NCBI GenBank assembly: GCA_964407665.1
Contig: CAYOWK010000048.1
Location: forward strand, 1-28,860
DNA length: 28,860 nt
Direction: 5' to 3'
Origin: CAYOWK01 sp964407665
Lineage (GTDB): Bacteria > Pseudomonadota > Alphaproteobacteria > Caulobacterales > Hyphomonadaceae
Shown: in pieces, positions 7,396 to 15,649 of the stretch
Numbering within the stretch: position 1 is the first letter of the stretch
Layout of the letters: every line of letters begins with the position of its first letter
Program-made: the position numbers and the translations under genes
Notes under the pieces: generated by a model
What the model was told of the DNA's origin: nothing
What the model saw: only the letters and a program-made list of their open reading frames with translations
Databases searched by the model: none

Positions 7396-8271
7396 TCAGT
7401 CGAAGATCACCGTCTTCGCGCCGTTGAGGAAGATGCGCCCTTCGGTGTGCAGCTTCACGGCGCGGGCCAGAACGCGCGCCTCGGTATCGCGGCCGATGGC
7501 GGCCAGCGAGTCCGGCGTGTCGGCGTGGTGGGCGGGCTCAACCGCCTGGGCGATGATCGGACCCTCGTCGAGATCGGGCGTCACATAGTGGGCCGTAGCG
7601 CCGATCAGCTTCACGCCCCGCTCCCACGCCTGACGATAGGGACCGGCTCCCTTGAAACTGGGCAGGAAGGAATGGTGGATGTTGATGCAACGGCCTTCCA
7701 GCGCCGCACACGTCTCGTTCGTCAGCACCTGCATGTAACGTGCAAGCACCACCAGATCGGCCTTCAGGCTGTCGGCCAGCTCGAGGATGCGCATCTCGGA
7801 CTGCGCCTTCGTGTCTTTCGTCACGGGCACATGGAAGTATGGAATGCCGTGCCGCTCGGCCAGCCAGGCGCAGGAAAGGTGGTTGGACACGATGGCCGGG
7901 ATGTTGATCGACAGGGCGCCGATGCGGTGGCGGTAGAGCAGGTCGTTCAGGCAGTGGTCCGACTGCGAGACCAGGACCATCACGTTGGGCTTCACGCGCG
8001 CATCGCGGATTTCCCAGTCCATCGCCCACCGGTCAGCCACCGGCGTGAACGCCTCCCGGAACCGCGTGAGCGTGAAGCCGTCTGCCTCCGGGGCGAACAC
8101 GACACGCAGGAAGAACAGGCCGGTCGCCGGATCGCCGAAATTCTCGGTCTCGACAATGAAGAGCCGGCGCTCGGCCAGGAAAGCGGCGACGTCCGCCACG
8201 ATGCCGATGGAGTCGGCGCAGGTGATGCGGAGGATGAATCGGTCAGCGGACACGTTGGGCATGGGTTTCAC
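7396..8271 (-). CDS. purU: Formyltetrahydrofolate deformylase
   Basis: PurU hydrolyses 10-formyl-THF to formate and THF, balancing one-carbon pools and supplying formate. The protein has an N-terminal ACT domain (about 10-85, LRITCADSIGIVADVAAFLA) and a formyltransferase-type catalytic domain. The latter carries INIHHSFLPSFKGA, holding the catalytic Asn and His, and HYVTPDLDEGPII, holding the catalytic Asp. At 291 residues it has the usual length. The GTG at 8269-8271 overlaps the UGD stop as GTGA, suggesting coupling; an ATG three codons in (8260-8262) is the alternative start. Pairing with UDP-glucose dehydrogenase has no obvious metabolic logic. folD, elsewhere in this window, belongs to the same folate network. 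Confidence 0.95.
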   Translation of the reverse strand: MKPMPNVSADRFILRITCADSIGIVADVAAFLAERRLFIVETENFGDPATGLFFLRVVFAPEADGFTLTRFREAFTPVADRWAMDWEIRDARVKPNVMVLVSQSDHCLNDLLYRHRIGALSINIPAIVSNHLSCAWLAERHGIPYFHVPVTKDTKAQSEMRILELADSLKADLVVLARYMQVLTNETCAALEGRCINIHHSFLPSFKGAGPYRQAWERGVKLIGATAHYVTPDLDEGPIIAQAVEPAHHADTPDSLAAIGRDTEARVLARAVKLHTEGRIFLNGAKTVIFD

Positions 8272-9581
8272 GCCTGCTGCGGCCGTCCGACGCTCTCGTA
8301 CGCGAAGCCGCGCCGGATCATCTCGGAGGGCTTGTAGATGTTGCGCAGGTCCACGACGGTCGGCGACTTCAGGAGCGACTTCACGCGGTCAAGATCGAGT
8401 GCGCGGAACTGGTCCCACTCCGTCAGCAGCACCATGGCGTCCGCGCCTTCCAGGGCGTGGTACGGTCCGTCGCAGAACATCACGTCCGTCAGGGACTTGC
8501 CGGCCTCGTGCATGCTCTCCGGGTCGAAGGCGCGCACAACGGCGCCGGCGGCCTGCAGCGCGGGGATGATGTCGAGCGCGGGCGCGTCCCGCATGTCGTC
8601 GGTGTTGGGTTTGAACGCCAGGCCCAGAACCGCAATCGTCTTGCCGCTGACATCGCCGCCCATGGCCTTGATGACCTTCTCGGCCATCGCCTTCTTGCGG
8701 TCAGCGTTCACCTGCACGACCGTGTCGACGATGCGCACGGGCGTCCCGTGATCATTGGCCGTCTTGGTGAGCGCCAGCGTGTCCTTCGGGAAACAGGAGC
8801 CGCCATAGCCGGGGCCTGCATTCAGGAACTTGCCGCCGATGCGGTTGTCGAGGCCGATGCCCTTCGACACTTCCTGGACGTTGGCCCCGACCTGCTCGCA
8901 GAGGTCCGCGATCTCGTTGATGAAGGTGATCTTGACCGCGAGGAACGCGTTGGCGGCGTACTTGATCAGCTCGGACGTGCGGCGGCCCGTGAACAGGATC
9001 GGCGTCTCGTTCAGGTAGAGCGGACGGTAGAGCTCGCGCATCACTTCCTGGGCGCGCGCGTCTTCGGTGCCGACCACGATCCGGTCGGGGCGTTTGAAGT
9101 CGCCGATGGCGGCGCCCTCGCGCAGGAATTCCGGGTTGGAGACAACCGCGAACTCGGCGTCCGGGTTGGTCTTGCGGATGATCGCCTCAACCTCGTCGCC
9201 GGTGCCGACCGGGACGGTCGACTTGGTGACGACGACGGTGAAGCCCTTCATGTGCCGGGCGATCTCTTCGGCGGCGGCATAGACATAGGACAGGTCGGCA
9301 TGGCCGTCGCCGCGCCGCGAAGGCGTGCCGACCGCGATGAAGATGGCGTCCGCCGCCCCGATGGCCTCAGCCGCATCGAGGGAGAAGAACAGGCGGCCTT
9401 CCTTGACGTTCTGGGCGACCAGCTGGTCTAGGCCCGGCTCGAAGATCGGCATCACGCCGCGCTCGAGGCGCTCGATCTTGGAGGCGTCCTTGTCGACGCA
9501 GGTCACCACATGGCCGAAATCGGCAAAGCAGGCGCCGGACACCAGACCGACATAGCCGGCCCCGATCATGGTTACGCGCAT
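8268..9581 (-). CDS. ugd: UDP-glucose 6-dehydrogenase
   Basis: Oxidises UDP-glucose to UDP-glucuronate with two NAD+, supplying uronic acid for envelope polysaccharide. Evidence: the N-terminal Rossmann motif GAGYVGL (8-13), IAVGTPSRRGDGHADLS, the VSNPEFLREG segment, and the active site GPGYGGSCFPKD with catalytic C263. The C-terminal UDP-binding domain has GLAFKPNTDDMRDAP. The length of 437 is standard. GGAG lies about 10 bases before ATG 9581. purU overlaps the 3' end. The DprE1/DprE2-like pair lies upstream on the same strand after a 190-base gap, so all four may serve envelope glycan synthesis, though a shared transcript is not proven. Confidence 0.95.
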   Translation of the reverse strand: MRVTMIGAGYVGLVSGACFADFGHVVTCVDKDASKIERLERGVMPIFEPGLDQLVAQNVKEGRLFFSLDAAEAIGAADAIFIAVGTPSRRGDGHADLSYVYAAAEEIARHMKGFTVVVTKSTVPVGTGDEVEAIIRKTNPDAEFAVVSNPEFLREGAAIGDFKRPDRIVVGTEDARAQEVMRELYRPLYLNETPILFTGRRTSELIKYAANAFLAVKITFINEIADLCEQVGANVQEVSKGIGLDNRIGGKFLNAGPGYGGSCFPKDTLALTKTANDHGTPVRIVDTVVQVNADRKKAMAEKVIKAMGGDVSGKTIAVLGLAFKPNTDDMRDAPALDIIPALQAAGAVVRAFDPESMHEAGKSLTDVMFCDGPYHALEGADAMVLLTEWDQFRALDLDRVKSLLKSPTVVDLRNIYKPSEMIRRGFAYESVGRPQQA

Positions 9582-9771
9582 GTCTCACATGCTCCTGCAA
9601 GAATCCCGCTCCGGGCCAGAATCGGCGCGAAGGGCCCGGAATGAAGCCATTCCCCCTCAGAACCGTCCCCGGTCCTGTTTTGACACACGATCAGATGAGC
9701 GTGACCCGGACGAAGTGCAAGAACCTCGCCTGAGGGGGGCAAGTCAAGCGCGCGTGGCGGCGCCGGCAAGG
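9582..9771. other. Intergenic gap with a small hairpin
   Basis: 190 bases between the reductase stop and the UGD start. GGAATG (9638-9643) and CATTCC (9648-9653) form a 6-bp stem with loop AAGC. No T run follows on either strand. It probably contains the UGD promoter, but I see no convincing box. Confidence 0.35.
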
Positions 9772-10656
9772 TTACAGCTTCGTCTTGTGGAACACGAAGG
9801 AGGGGACGGTCCGGATGACCAGCATGATCATCTTCCAGATTCCCGGAGCATACTGAATCGGACCGCCCTTTTCCGCCGCCTTGAGCACCGACGGGGCGAT
9901 GCTTTCCGGTGTCGCCCAGAGGGGGCCGCCTTTCTTGAGATCAGCAGTCATCGGCGTGTCGACAAATCCGAACTTCATGGCGACGGCCCGCGCGCCGGTC
10001 GGGGCGAGGGAGTGGGCGAGACCCTGAACATAGAGGGCCAGGCCGCCCTTCGCCGCGCCATAGGCGTAGTTCGACTGCCGGCCCCGGTCGCCCGCCACCG
10101 AGGAGATCGCGACCAGTGCGCCGGATTTCTGACGGCGGAGGACATTGCCCGCCGCCTCGCACCACAGCGCCGCGCTGGTGAAGTTGACGGCCAGGATCTT
10201 CTGCAGCTCGCCAACATCGGCGGACGCCTTCTCCTGGCTGCCCAGGTAGCCGTAGAAGAGATGGATGTGGTCGACGCCGCCCAGTTTCTGCACCCAGCCG
10301 TCGAGGAAGGTCGCTGCGCTGGCGGCGTTCTCCGAAAGATCGATCGCCTCGATCTCGACCTGCCTGGCCCCGCGAGCCTTCAGGTCGTCCGCCGTGATCT
10401 TCAGGCGCTCGGCGTTGCGGGCGACGAGAACGATGGACGATCCCTGGGCCGCGTAGAGACGCGCCGCCGCCACCGCGATCGCGGACAGGGCGCCAAGGAA
10501 GATCACCTTCCGCGCGCCCACCGGGCCTGCGGCGGGGCGCTTTTCGTCCGCCGGATACTGCGGATCGATCTTGCGGGTGTTCCTGATCGTGAACTCGTCC
10601 TGACCGCCGCCCTCGGACGGAGCAGGGGCAGGCGCGGGTGTATTGGGATCGCTCAT
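9772..10656 (-). CDS. SDR-family reductase, DprE2-like
   Basis: 294 residues from the ATG at 10654-10656, which overlaps the upstream oxidase stop as ATGA. After a Pro/Ala/Asp-rich N-terminal 50 residues, the Rossmann start is VIFLGALSAIAVAAARLYA (a GxxxxIA variant of the usual Gly motif). The catalytic region has ISSVAG and YAYGAAKGG (Tyr-x3-Lys). The C-terminus (IWKMIMLVIRTVPSFVFHK) is hydrophobic and basic, suggesting membrane attachment. In mycobacteria, DprE2 reduces the keto sugar made by DprE1 on a decaprenyl-phosphate carrier, completing ribose-to-arabinose epimerisation. The coupled order oxidase-reductase supports that role, but the sugar and lipid carrier here are inferred. Confidence 0.8.
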   Translation of the reverse strand: MSDPNTPAPAPAPSEGGGQDEFTIRNTRKIDPQYPADEKRPAAGPVGARKVIFLGALSAIAVAAARLYAAQGSSIVLVARNAERLKITADDLKARGARQVEIEAIDLSENAASAATFLDGWVQKLGGVDHIHLFYGYLGSQEKASADVGELQKILAVNFTSAALWCEAAGNVLRRQKSGALVAISSVAGDRGRQSNYAYGAAKGGLALYVQGLAHSLAPTGARAVAMKFGFVDTPMTADLKKGGPLWATPESIAPSVLKAAEKGGPIQYAPGIWKMIMLVIRTVPSFVFHKTKL

Positions 10657-11978
10657 TGGGAAACCCGTCTCCAGAAGCTTGAGGAGAGGCCCGGATCGAC
10701 GTGATCCCGGAACTCGGTCCATTTGGGGTAGCCCGCCTGAAACACGCTGGCGGGGATGCGGCCGTCCTTGGCCGGATAGAGGCGGCCCCTGGCGGCCTGA
10801 ACGATCACGTCCAGTTCCGCCATCAGCCGGAGCGTCTTCTCGCCCTTGTTGGGGAAATCGAGCGCCAGGGTGGTGCCCGCCATCGGGAACGACAGAAGAC
10901 CCAGGGACTCGATGGGGCCGCAGTCCTTCAGCACGGCGAGGAACGACCCCTGACCGGACTTCGAGATGGCGCGCAGGAGATCGGGGACCGCATCGCGCGC
11001 GGTCTCGTGCGGGATGACGCACTGGTACTGGTAGAAGCCCTTCGGTCCATACCCCCTGTTCCACTCGCCGATGGTGTCCAGCGGGTAGAGGAATGGTTCA
11101 TAGTGCGTGCGCGAGATCCGGCCGTTGGCGCCCTTCAGCGTGTTCACGGCGGTATTGAACGCCTTCATCGACAGCGGGTTGATCGCAAACGACGGGACGT
11201 CGATGGGCAGTTTCAGCTTCGGCAGTTCGCGGTGCGGCTCGAAGCCGCCGAGCGTCGACCAGTTGGCGCAGGAGTAGATGCCGCGACCCAGGCTTGATCC
11301 GGAGGCGAGGCAGTCCACCCAGGCCATCGTATGCTCGAACTGACCCTTCTTCGTCTTGGTCAGTTCGAAGTATCCGTCAACGCTGGCGAAGGAGGTGTCC
11401 TCAGCATCCATCCAGGCCGACCCGATCCTGACCGCGCGAAATTCCACCCACTCGATGACGCCGGTCAGCCCAAGGCCTCCGAGCGTCGCGTGGAAGAGGG
11501 GATCGCCGGGCCCAATCTCGAGGACGGCGCCATCCGTGCGGCGCAGGCCGAGGCGGGTCACCGAGTTGCCGAAGCTCCCCGCGCTGTGGTGGTTCTTGCC
11601 GTGCACGTCATTCGCCACGGCGCCGCCGAGCGTTACGTACCGCGAGCCGGGGGTTGTCGGCGCGAACCAGCCCGCCGGCACAAGCGCGCGCAGGCACTGC
11701 GAGAGAGAGACGCCGGCTTCGCCCCTTACAAGGCCTGTCTCGCGGTCGAAGCTGATCAGCCGGTCGAGACCGGTCATGTCGATCAGGCGGCCGCCCGGAT
11801 TGAGATTGCTGTCGCCGTAGGAACGCCGAAGCCCCACAGCGAGTCCGGGATTTTCCGGCGTGAGGGCGCTTACCGCGTCCGGCAACTCGTCGGGATAACC
11901 CGGACGCGCGACATCGTGCTCGGCGCGGATCACGCGGCCCCAGGACACATAGGCGGTGGAGGGTCGGAACGGAATCAT
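10653..11978 (-). CDS. FAD-dependent oxidase, DprE1-like
   Basis: 441 residues of the VAO/PCMH flavin family, closest in motif to decaprenylphosphoryl-ribose 2'-oxidase. FAD site: GLRRSYGDSNLN (49-60) and GSRYVTLGGAVANDVHGKNHH (111-131), with SAGSFGNSV following. The substrate region has YEPFLYPLD..GEWNRGYGPKGFYQYQ (293-319) and RLYPAKDGR, with K404 matching the catalytic lysine. The residue aligned with the benzothiazinone-reactive cysteine of the mycobacterial enzyme is A372 (TTLALDFP). It would oxidise the 2'-hydroxyl of a polyprenyl-phosphate pentose, and the coupled reductase would finish the epimerisation. No UbiA-like or PRPP transferase is present in the window to make the lipid sugar. 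Confidence 0.85.
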   Translation of the reverse strand: MIPFRPSTAYVSWGRVIRAEHDVARPGYPDELPDAVSALTPENPGLAVGLRRSYGDSNLNPGGRLIDMTGLDRLISFDRETGLVRGEAGVSLSQCLRALVPAGWFAPTTPGSRYVTLGGAVANDVHGKNHHSAGSFGNSVTRLGLRRTDGAVLEIGPGDPLFHATLGGLGLTGVIEWVEFRAVRIGSAWMDAEDTSFASVDGYFELTKTKKGQFEHTMAWVDCLASGSSLGRGIYSCANWSTLGGFEPHRELPKLKLPIDVPSFAINPLSMKAFNTAVNTLKGANGRISRTHYEPFLYPLDTIGEWNRGYGPKGFYQYQCVIPHETARDAVPDLLRAISKSGQGSFLAVLKDCGPIESLGLLSFPMAGTTLALDFPNKGEKTLRLMAELDVIVQAARGRLYPAKDGRIPASVFQAGYPKWTEFRDHVDPGLSSSFWRRVSQ

Positions 11979-12341
11979 CAGGGCCCTGTAGTCGCTGCGG
12001 CAGCGCGGACGGCGACTGGCGGTTTCAGAAGGTTGCAGATCATCGGCTCGGCCCCTGTCTGAAGCTCTATCAAACAGGGCTTAGGGAAGGCTTTACGTGA
12101 ACAAGACGCCAGATCGTTCGCCAGATCATTATTCACGGGTGCAGGCGGCGTCTGGGGATTTGAACTGGCCGCGGTCAACTCTTGATCAAACGGCGTCTGC
12201 ACATGGACACAGAGGCCTGAAGCACTCTTGTCTTGGTGAATGAAAAGTCTAGAGAGTGCGCGCTCTGTGGTCTGACGAGGGGTGCGCGGCGTAACGGTGC
12301 GTTGCGTGTGCGTGCGAGACCAGCGCTGGGGACGTGACTGA
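11979..12341. other. 363-base divergent intergenic region
   Basis: Lies between the minus-strand oxidase and the plus-strand CheY-like gene, so it should hold both promoters. Seen here: the direct repeat CCAGATC (about 12109 and 12121), CCTGT...ACAGG flanking an 18-base interior (about 12053-12077), and the near-palindrome AGAGTGCGCGCTCT (about 12252-12265). A weak plus-strand promoter guess is TTGTCT (about 12231) and TAGAGA after 16 bases. No coding potential is convincing. Confidence 0.35.
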
Positions 12342-12842
12342 ATGTCGTTGAAGGGCGTGTCTTCGCTCATTCTGGACGATAACGCGCACATGCGCGGGAT
12401 CATGCGCGCCATTCTCGTCAGCTTCGGCGCCCGCCATATAGACGAAGCGTCCGACGCGGCCCAGGCGTTCGAGATGATGCGCAACGGCGCGTACGATGTC
12501 GCCTTCGTCGATTTCCGCCTCGAGGGTCTCGATGGCCTGGAGTTCTGCAGGCTGGTGCGCAAGGGCGCCGACAGCCCGAACCCGTTCCTGCCCATCATCA
12601 TGATCACGGCCTATTCTGAACGCAGCCGCGTGATGGAAGCGGTGAATGCCGGCGTCGACGAATTCCTTGTCAAACCGGTGCGCGCCATCGATGTCGCCAG
12701 CCGCCTCAACGCCGTTGTCGAGCGCCGCCGCCCGTTTGTGAGGTCGCCCACGTATTTCGGTCCCGACCGGCGGCGCCGGACGGATCCACGATACAAGGGC
12801 GAACTCCGCCGCATAACCGACCCGGGCACATTCGACCTCTAG
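12342..12842 (+). CDS. CheY-like response regulator with basic C-terminal tail
   Basis: 166 residues; 1-125 form a receiver domain. The acidic pocket is L11-D12-D13, the phospho-acceptor D57 (AFVDFRLEG), the conserved hydroxyl residue in MITAYSE and the lysine in EFLVKPV. No DNA-binding or enzymatic domain follows. Instead there is a 40-residue tail with PTYFGPDRRRR, rich in Arg and Pro. Such stand-alone receivers act by protein contact, in chemotaxis or cell-cycle relays in alphaproteobacteria. GGGGA lies about 9 bases before ATG 12342. No histidine kinase is adjacent, so its partner is unknown. Confidence 0.88.
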   Translation: MSLKGVSSLILDDNAHMRGIMRAILVSFGARHIDEASDAAQAFEMMRNGAYDVAFVDFRLEGLDGLEFCRLVRKGADSPNPFLPIIMITAYSERSRVMEAVNAGVDEFLVKPVRAIDVASRLNAVVERRRPFVRSPTYFGPDRRRRTDPRYKGELRRITDPGTFDL

Positions 12843-12977
12843 GGGCGCCTTTCCGGAAAGCCGCCGCGCATGGTCGGCGCCGGCCGGTGGCAGGGCGGGC
12901 GAATGCGTCTTGAAGGCGCGGTGCTTTCGCGCTTCTGATCGCCACGCTCTATCAGATGGATTTTCAGGACGGTCGAC

Positions 12978-13634
12978 ATGGCGCTGAGCGCGGTACTCTG
13001 GGATTTCGGCGGCGTCTTCACCACCTCGCCCTTCGAGGCGTTTACCCGCTATGAGGCCGAACGCGGCCTGCCCGCCGACCTGATCCGGCGCGTGAACTCG
13101 GTCAATCCGGACACCAACGCCTGGGCCCGGCTCGAACGCGCAGAAATCGACGCCGCCACATTCGATGAAGCCTTCCGGCTCGAATCCGGAGCGCTCGGGT
13201 ATCCGGTTCCCGGGCGGGACGTGCTGGCCTTGCTGTCCGGCGACGTGCGCCCGGCGGTGGTCGACGCGCTTCGAGCCTGCAAGGTTGCTGGCCTGAAGGT
13301 CGGCTGCATCACCAACAACGCGCCGACGGGGAAGGGCGCCGGCATGGCGCGCAGCGAGGAGAAGGCGCGCCAGGTCGCCGAAATCCTGTCCCTGTTCGAT
13401 CATGTCATCGAAAGCTCGAAGGCTGGCGTGCGCAAACCCGATCCGCGCATCTACGCCATGATGTGCGAGCATCTTGGCGTTGAGCCTGCGGATTGCGTCT
13501 ATCTTGATGACCTCGGCATCAACCTTAAGCCCGCCCGCGAAATGGGCATGACGACAATCAAGGTCGTCTCCGAACCCCAGCTCCTCGCGGATCTCGCGGC
13601 GGCTACCGGCCTTGCCCTTGGCGCCGCTGCATGA
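12978..13634 (+). CDS. HAD-family hydrolase (HAD-IA, epoxide-hydrolase N-domain/ACAD10-like)
   Basis: 218 residues. HAD motif I is WDFGGVFTTSP with the nucleophile D9, while the usual second aspartate is glycine (DFGG). That variation is seen in the subfamily related to the N-domain of soluble epoxide hydrolase and ACAD10. Motif II is ITNNAP (about 113-118), motif III a lysine in SSKAGVRKPDP, and motif IV YLDDLGINLKPAREMGM. A four-helix cap lies between motifs I and II. The substrate is unknown and would be a small phosphate ester. The downstream lipoprotein starts inside its stop (ATGA), suggesting co-translation. Confidence 0.88.
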   Translation: MALSAVLWDFGGVFTTSPFEAFTRYEAERGLPADLIRRVNSVNPDTNAWARLERAEIDAATFDEAFRLESGALGYPVPGRDVLALLSGDVRPAVVDALRACKVAGLKVGCITNNAPTGKGAGMARSEEKARQVAEILSLFDHVIESSKAGVRKPDPRIYAMMCEHLGVEPADCVYLDDLGINLKPAREMGMTTIKVVSEPQLLADLAAATGLALGAAA

Positions 13635-14203
13635 CCCTCGCCGCCGCCCGCTTCTGCATGATCGCGCTGGTTGCGGCCGGCGCATTGGCGGGGCTGGCAG
13701 GATGCCAACCGCCGGTCACGGCGGAAGTGGGCGCACCGGACCCTGTGGCGCGGCCAGCAACCGACGCTGGCCCCCAGGTCCTGCCGCCCGCCGTCGAGGC
13801 GACCGTCCGGAAACTGCAGCAGCTGGGAGCGACCGGCAAGGACTGGGAGATGGCCGCGCTGGCCGAACAGACGCCGGGCTTCAGGTCCAATGACGGCGGC
13901 ATGAGCCACCGCGCCTACTGGAACCTCAAGCTGCGCACCGGCGACTGGCCGATGGAGCATCTACGCCTGGTTCTGCTGGAACGGTTCGCACGGCTCGATA
14001 CGGCGAAGGGGCCGATCTATGTCTGGCCGGACGTCGCGGCGCTGGCGCCGATCGACATCACGCCCCGCGCGGCGCGCGAGATGGACCGGATGGCCGGCGA
14101 GGGGACGGCCGAGCGCATGAGATCGGGAGAACGCTGGCCGGGCTATGTGCTCGGGATAGCAGAAGACGGAACCTGGCTTTTCTTCTATTCCGGGTCAGGC
14201 TGA
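13631..14203 (+). CDS. Small lipoprotein of unknown function
   Basis: 190 residues. A signal peptide with a long Ala/Leu core ends in GLAGC (C25), a lipobox. A Pro/Ala-rich linker follows, then a compact domain containing GKDWEMAALAEQTPGF, an aromatic-rich middle (HRAYWNLKLRTGDWPMEHLR), a segment YVWPDVAALAP and the C-terminal GTWLFFYSGSG. I recognise no named family. Such W/Y-rich repeats in alphaproteobacteria are usually annotated as hypothetical. Its ATG overlaps the stop of the HAD gene, and the pterin dehydratase follows 27 bases later, so the three may be one operon. Confidence 0.75.
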   Translation: MTLAAARFCMIALVAAGALAGLAGCQPPVTAEVGAPDPVARPATDAGPQVLPPAVEATVRKLQQLGATGKDWEMAALAEQTPGFRSNDGGMSHRAYWNLKLRTGDWPMEHLRLVLLERFARLDTAKGPIYVWPDVAALAPIDITPRAAREMDRMAGEGTAERMRSGERWPGYVLGIAEDGTWLFFYSGSG

Positions 14204-14230
14204 GGTGAGCAGTCAGGGAAGGCGTCGCCG

Positions 14231-14521
14231 GTGACCGGGATGATCAAAGCAGGCGAAGCGGCTGGGCAGCTGTCAGGCTGGGCGGCCGACGGCGAGGCGC
14301 TGGTGAAGACCTTCCGCTTTCGTGATTTCGGATGCGCGTTCGGCTTCATGACGCGCGTCGCCATTCACGCCGAAGCGGCGAACCACCATCCCGAATGGTC
14401 GAATGTCTGGAACCGGGTGGATGTGCGCCTGACCACACATGACGCAGGCGGCGTCACGCAGAAGGACGTCGACCTTGCGCGCTTCATCGATGAAGCGGCC
14501 GCCAGCCTGCCGGCCGCCTGA
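14231..14521 (+). CDS. phhB: Pterin-4a-carbinolamine dehydratase
   Basis: A 96-residue single-domain protein that dehydrates 4a-hydroxytetrahydropterin, normally recycling the cofactor of aromatic amino acid hydroxylases. The family signature is present: E48, the N-HHPEW block (H52, H53, P54, W56), VDVRLTTHD with H70 and the terminal K-D that lines the active site. The start is GTG 14231, with GGGAAGG (14216-14222) 8 bases upstream; an ATG three codons later is possible. No phenylalanine hydroxylase is seen in the window, so it may work in general pterin repair. Confidence 0.92.
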   Translation: MTGMIKAGEAAGQLSGWAADGEALVKTFRFRDFGCAFGFMTRVAIHAEAANHHPEWSNVWNRVDVRLTTHDAGGVTQKDVDLARFIDEAAASLPAA

Positions 14522-14532
14522 AGCGCCGTCCG

Positions 14533-14979
14533 CTATTTGAAGATGATGACCGAGGCGAGGGCGACCCGGGCCTTGCCGGGCCCCAGCACGCCGTCCACCG
14601 CCTTCTGGATCCGGGCCTTCAGAAGATCGGCGTCCGGCTTGTCGCCGACCGTATAGGACAGGTTTGCATAGGCCAGCACGGCGTCCCGCATGGCGCTCAT
14701 CACCCGCGGTTTGGTGGCTTCGGCCAGCTTGCGCACCTTGGCGTCCGGAATGTCAATCCCGGCGTCGACCGCCAGCACGCCGCGCACTTTCGTCCCGCGG
14801 GTGATCGAGGCCCGGAGGCCGAAGGTCGGGACATAGTTGGGCGATCCGGTGATCCGTGTGGTCTGCGGGTCGGCCTTCGGCGCAGCCGCTTCCTCGCCAT
14901 GTGCGGGGGCGGGCGGCGCGGCCTGAGCGGGCGCAAGTGCAAGGAACGCCAGAAGCGCAATGGAAAGAGCACGGGTCAT
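14533..14979 (-). CDS. Exported protein, possibly FliL-like
   Basis: 148 residues. Residues 1-20 form a Sec signal peptide (LLAFLALAPAQA|A), followed by a charged Ala/Pro/Glu linker (about 21-45). The folded part has YVPTFGLRASITRG, VRGVLAVDAGIDIPD and a long amphipathic helix ending in ARVALASVIIFK. A beta strand, a helix and a terminal hydrophobic 'I-F-K' strand resemble the periplasmic domain of FliL, the flagellar stator-associated protein, but that is a fold guess, not a family match. It lacks FliL's membrane anchor. It is convergent with the pterin dehydratase gene, 11 bases apart. Function unknown. Confidence 0.65.
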   Translation of the reverse strand: MTRALSIALLAFLALAPAQAAPPAPAHGEEAAAPKADPQTTRITGSPNYVPTFGLRASITRGTKVRGVLAVDAGIDIPDAKVRKLAEATKPRVMSAMRDAVLAYANLSYTVGDKPDADLLKARIQKAVDGVLGPGKARVALASVIIFK

Positions 14980-15061
14980 GGCCCGGCATCGAACGCCAAA
15001 AGGTTTAACGGGTCGTGGAATTTCAAAAAGGAATGCTGATCCGGCCAGGCGCCGGGCAGGG

Positions 15062-15137
<76 letters not shown>

Positions 15138-15170
15138 GGCGCCAGTGGCGTCCCGGATTTGGGAAGCAGC

Positions 15171-15199
15171 GTGCTAGATCGAACCCCACCCGCCGTCAA
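15171..15199 (-). promoter_or_regulatory. Likely promoter of tRNA-Ala(CGC)
   Basis: On the minus strand TTGACG (15194-15199) is followed after 17 bases by TAGCAC (15171-15176), 33 bases before the tRNA 5' end. The -35 and spacing are good; the -10 is weak. Confidence 0.4.
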
Positions 15200-15356
15200 G
15201 CAGCGCGTGCGGGCTCCAGCCGGGGCGAGGGGCTGGCGCCAACGTGACAGCGCAGGCTGTTGCCGCCGGGGATTTGCCGCGTTAGGGGCCGGGAAACCAG
15301 TTTGTCCGATTCAGGGTTGCAGGCCCCCCACTGCCCGGAGCCGTTCAGGAACGATC

Positions 15357-15647
15357 ATGCGAGCTGTCCTCGACATTCTTCTGATGGTGATGGACCTCTA
15401 TAAATGGGTCCTGATCATTGACGCGGTGCTGTCGATGCTCGTGGCGTTCAATGTCGTGAACGGGCGGAACCAGCTGGTCGCAACTATCGGTCGCTTTACC
15501 TACGCGATCACCGAACCGGTGCTGCGACCGATCCGCAAAATCGTGCCCAGGGTCAACGGTGTCGACCTGTCCGCGATCATTCTCATTATCCTGATCACCT
15601 TCGTCCAGCTCCTGATCAGCTATTACGTGCGTCCGCACGTCTTCTAG
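15357..15647 (+). CDS. YggT-family integral membrane protein
   Basis: 96 residues from ATG 15357, with AGGA 6 bases upstream. Two hydrophobic segments (about 5-30 and 70-90) flank a basic loop with the family pattern TEPVLRPIRKIVP. YggT proteins sit in the inner membrane and have been linked to osmotic or cell-division functions; no enzymatic activity is known. An in-frame start at 15015 would run through the antisense of the tRNA and is rejected. The DUF167 gene follows 2 bases after the stop, and this pairing of YggT with DUF167 is common in proteobacteria. Confidence 0.9.
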   Translation: MRAVLDILLMVMDLYKWVLIIDAVLSMLVAFNVVNGRNQLVATIGRFTYAITEPVLRPIRKIVPRVNGVDLSAIILIILITFVQLLISYYVRPHVF

Positions 15648-15649
15648 CT

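Noticed and set aside
9568..11297. Long plus-strand frames opposite the DprE-like pair
   Set aside because: Antisense shadows of two well supported genes.
11978..12607. 209-residue minus-strand frame over the intergenic region and the CheY-like gene
   Set aside because: Half is the mirror of the receiver domain gene; the rest is low-complexity with no start context.
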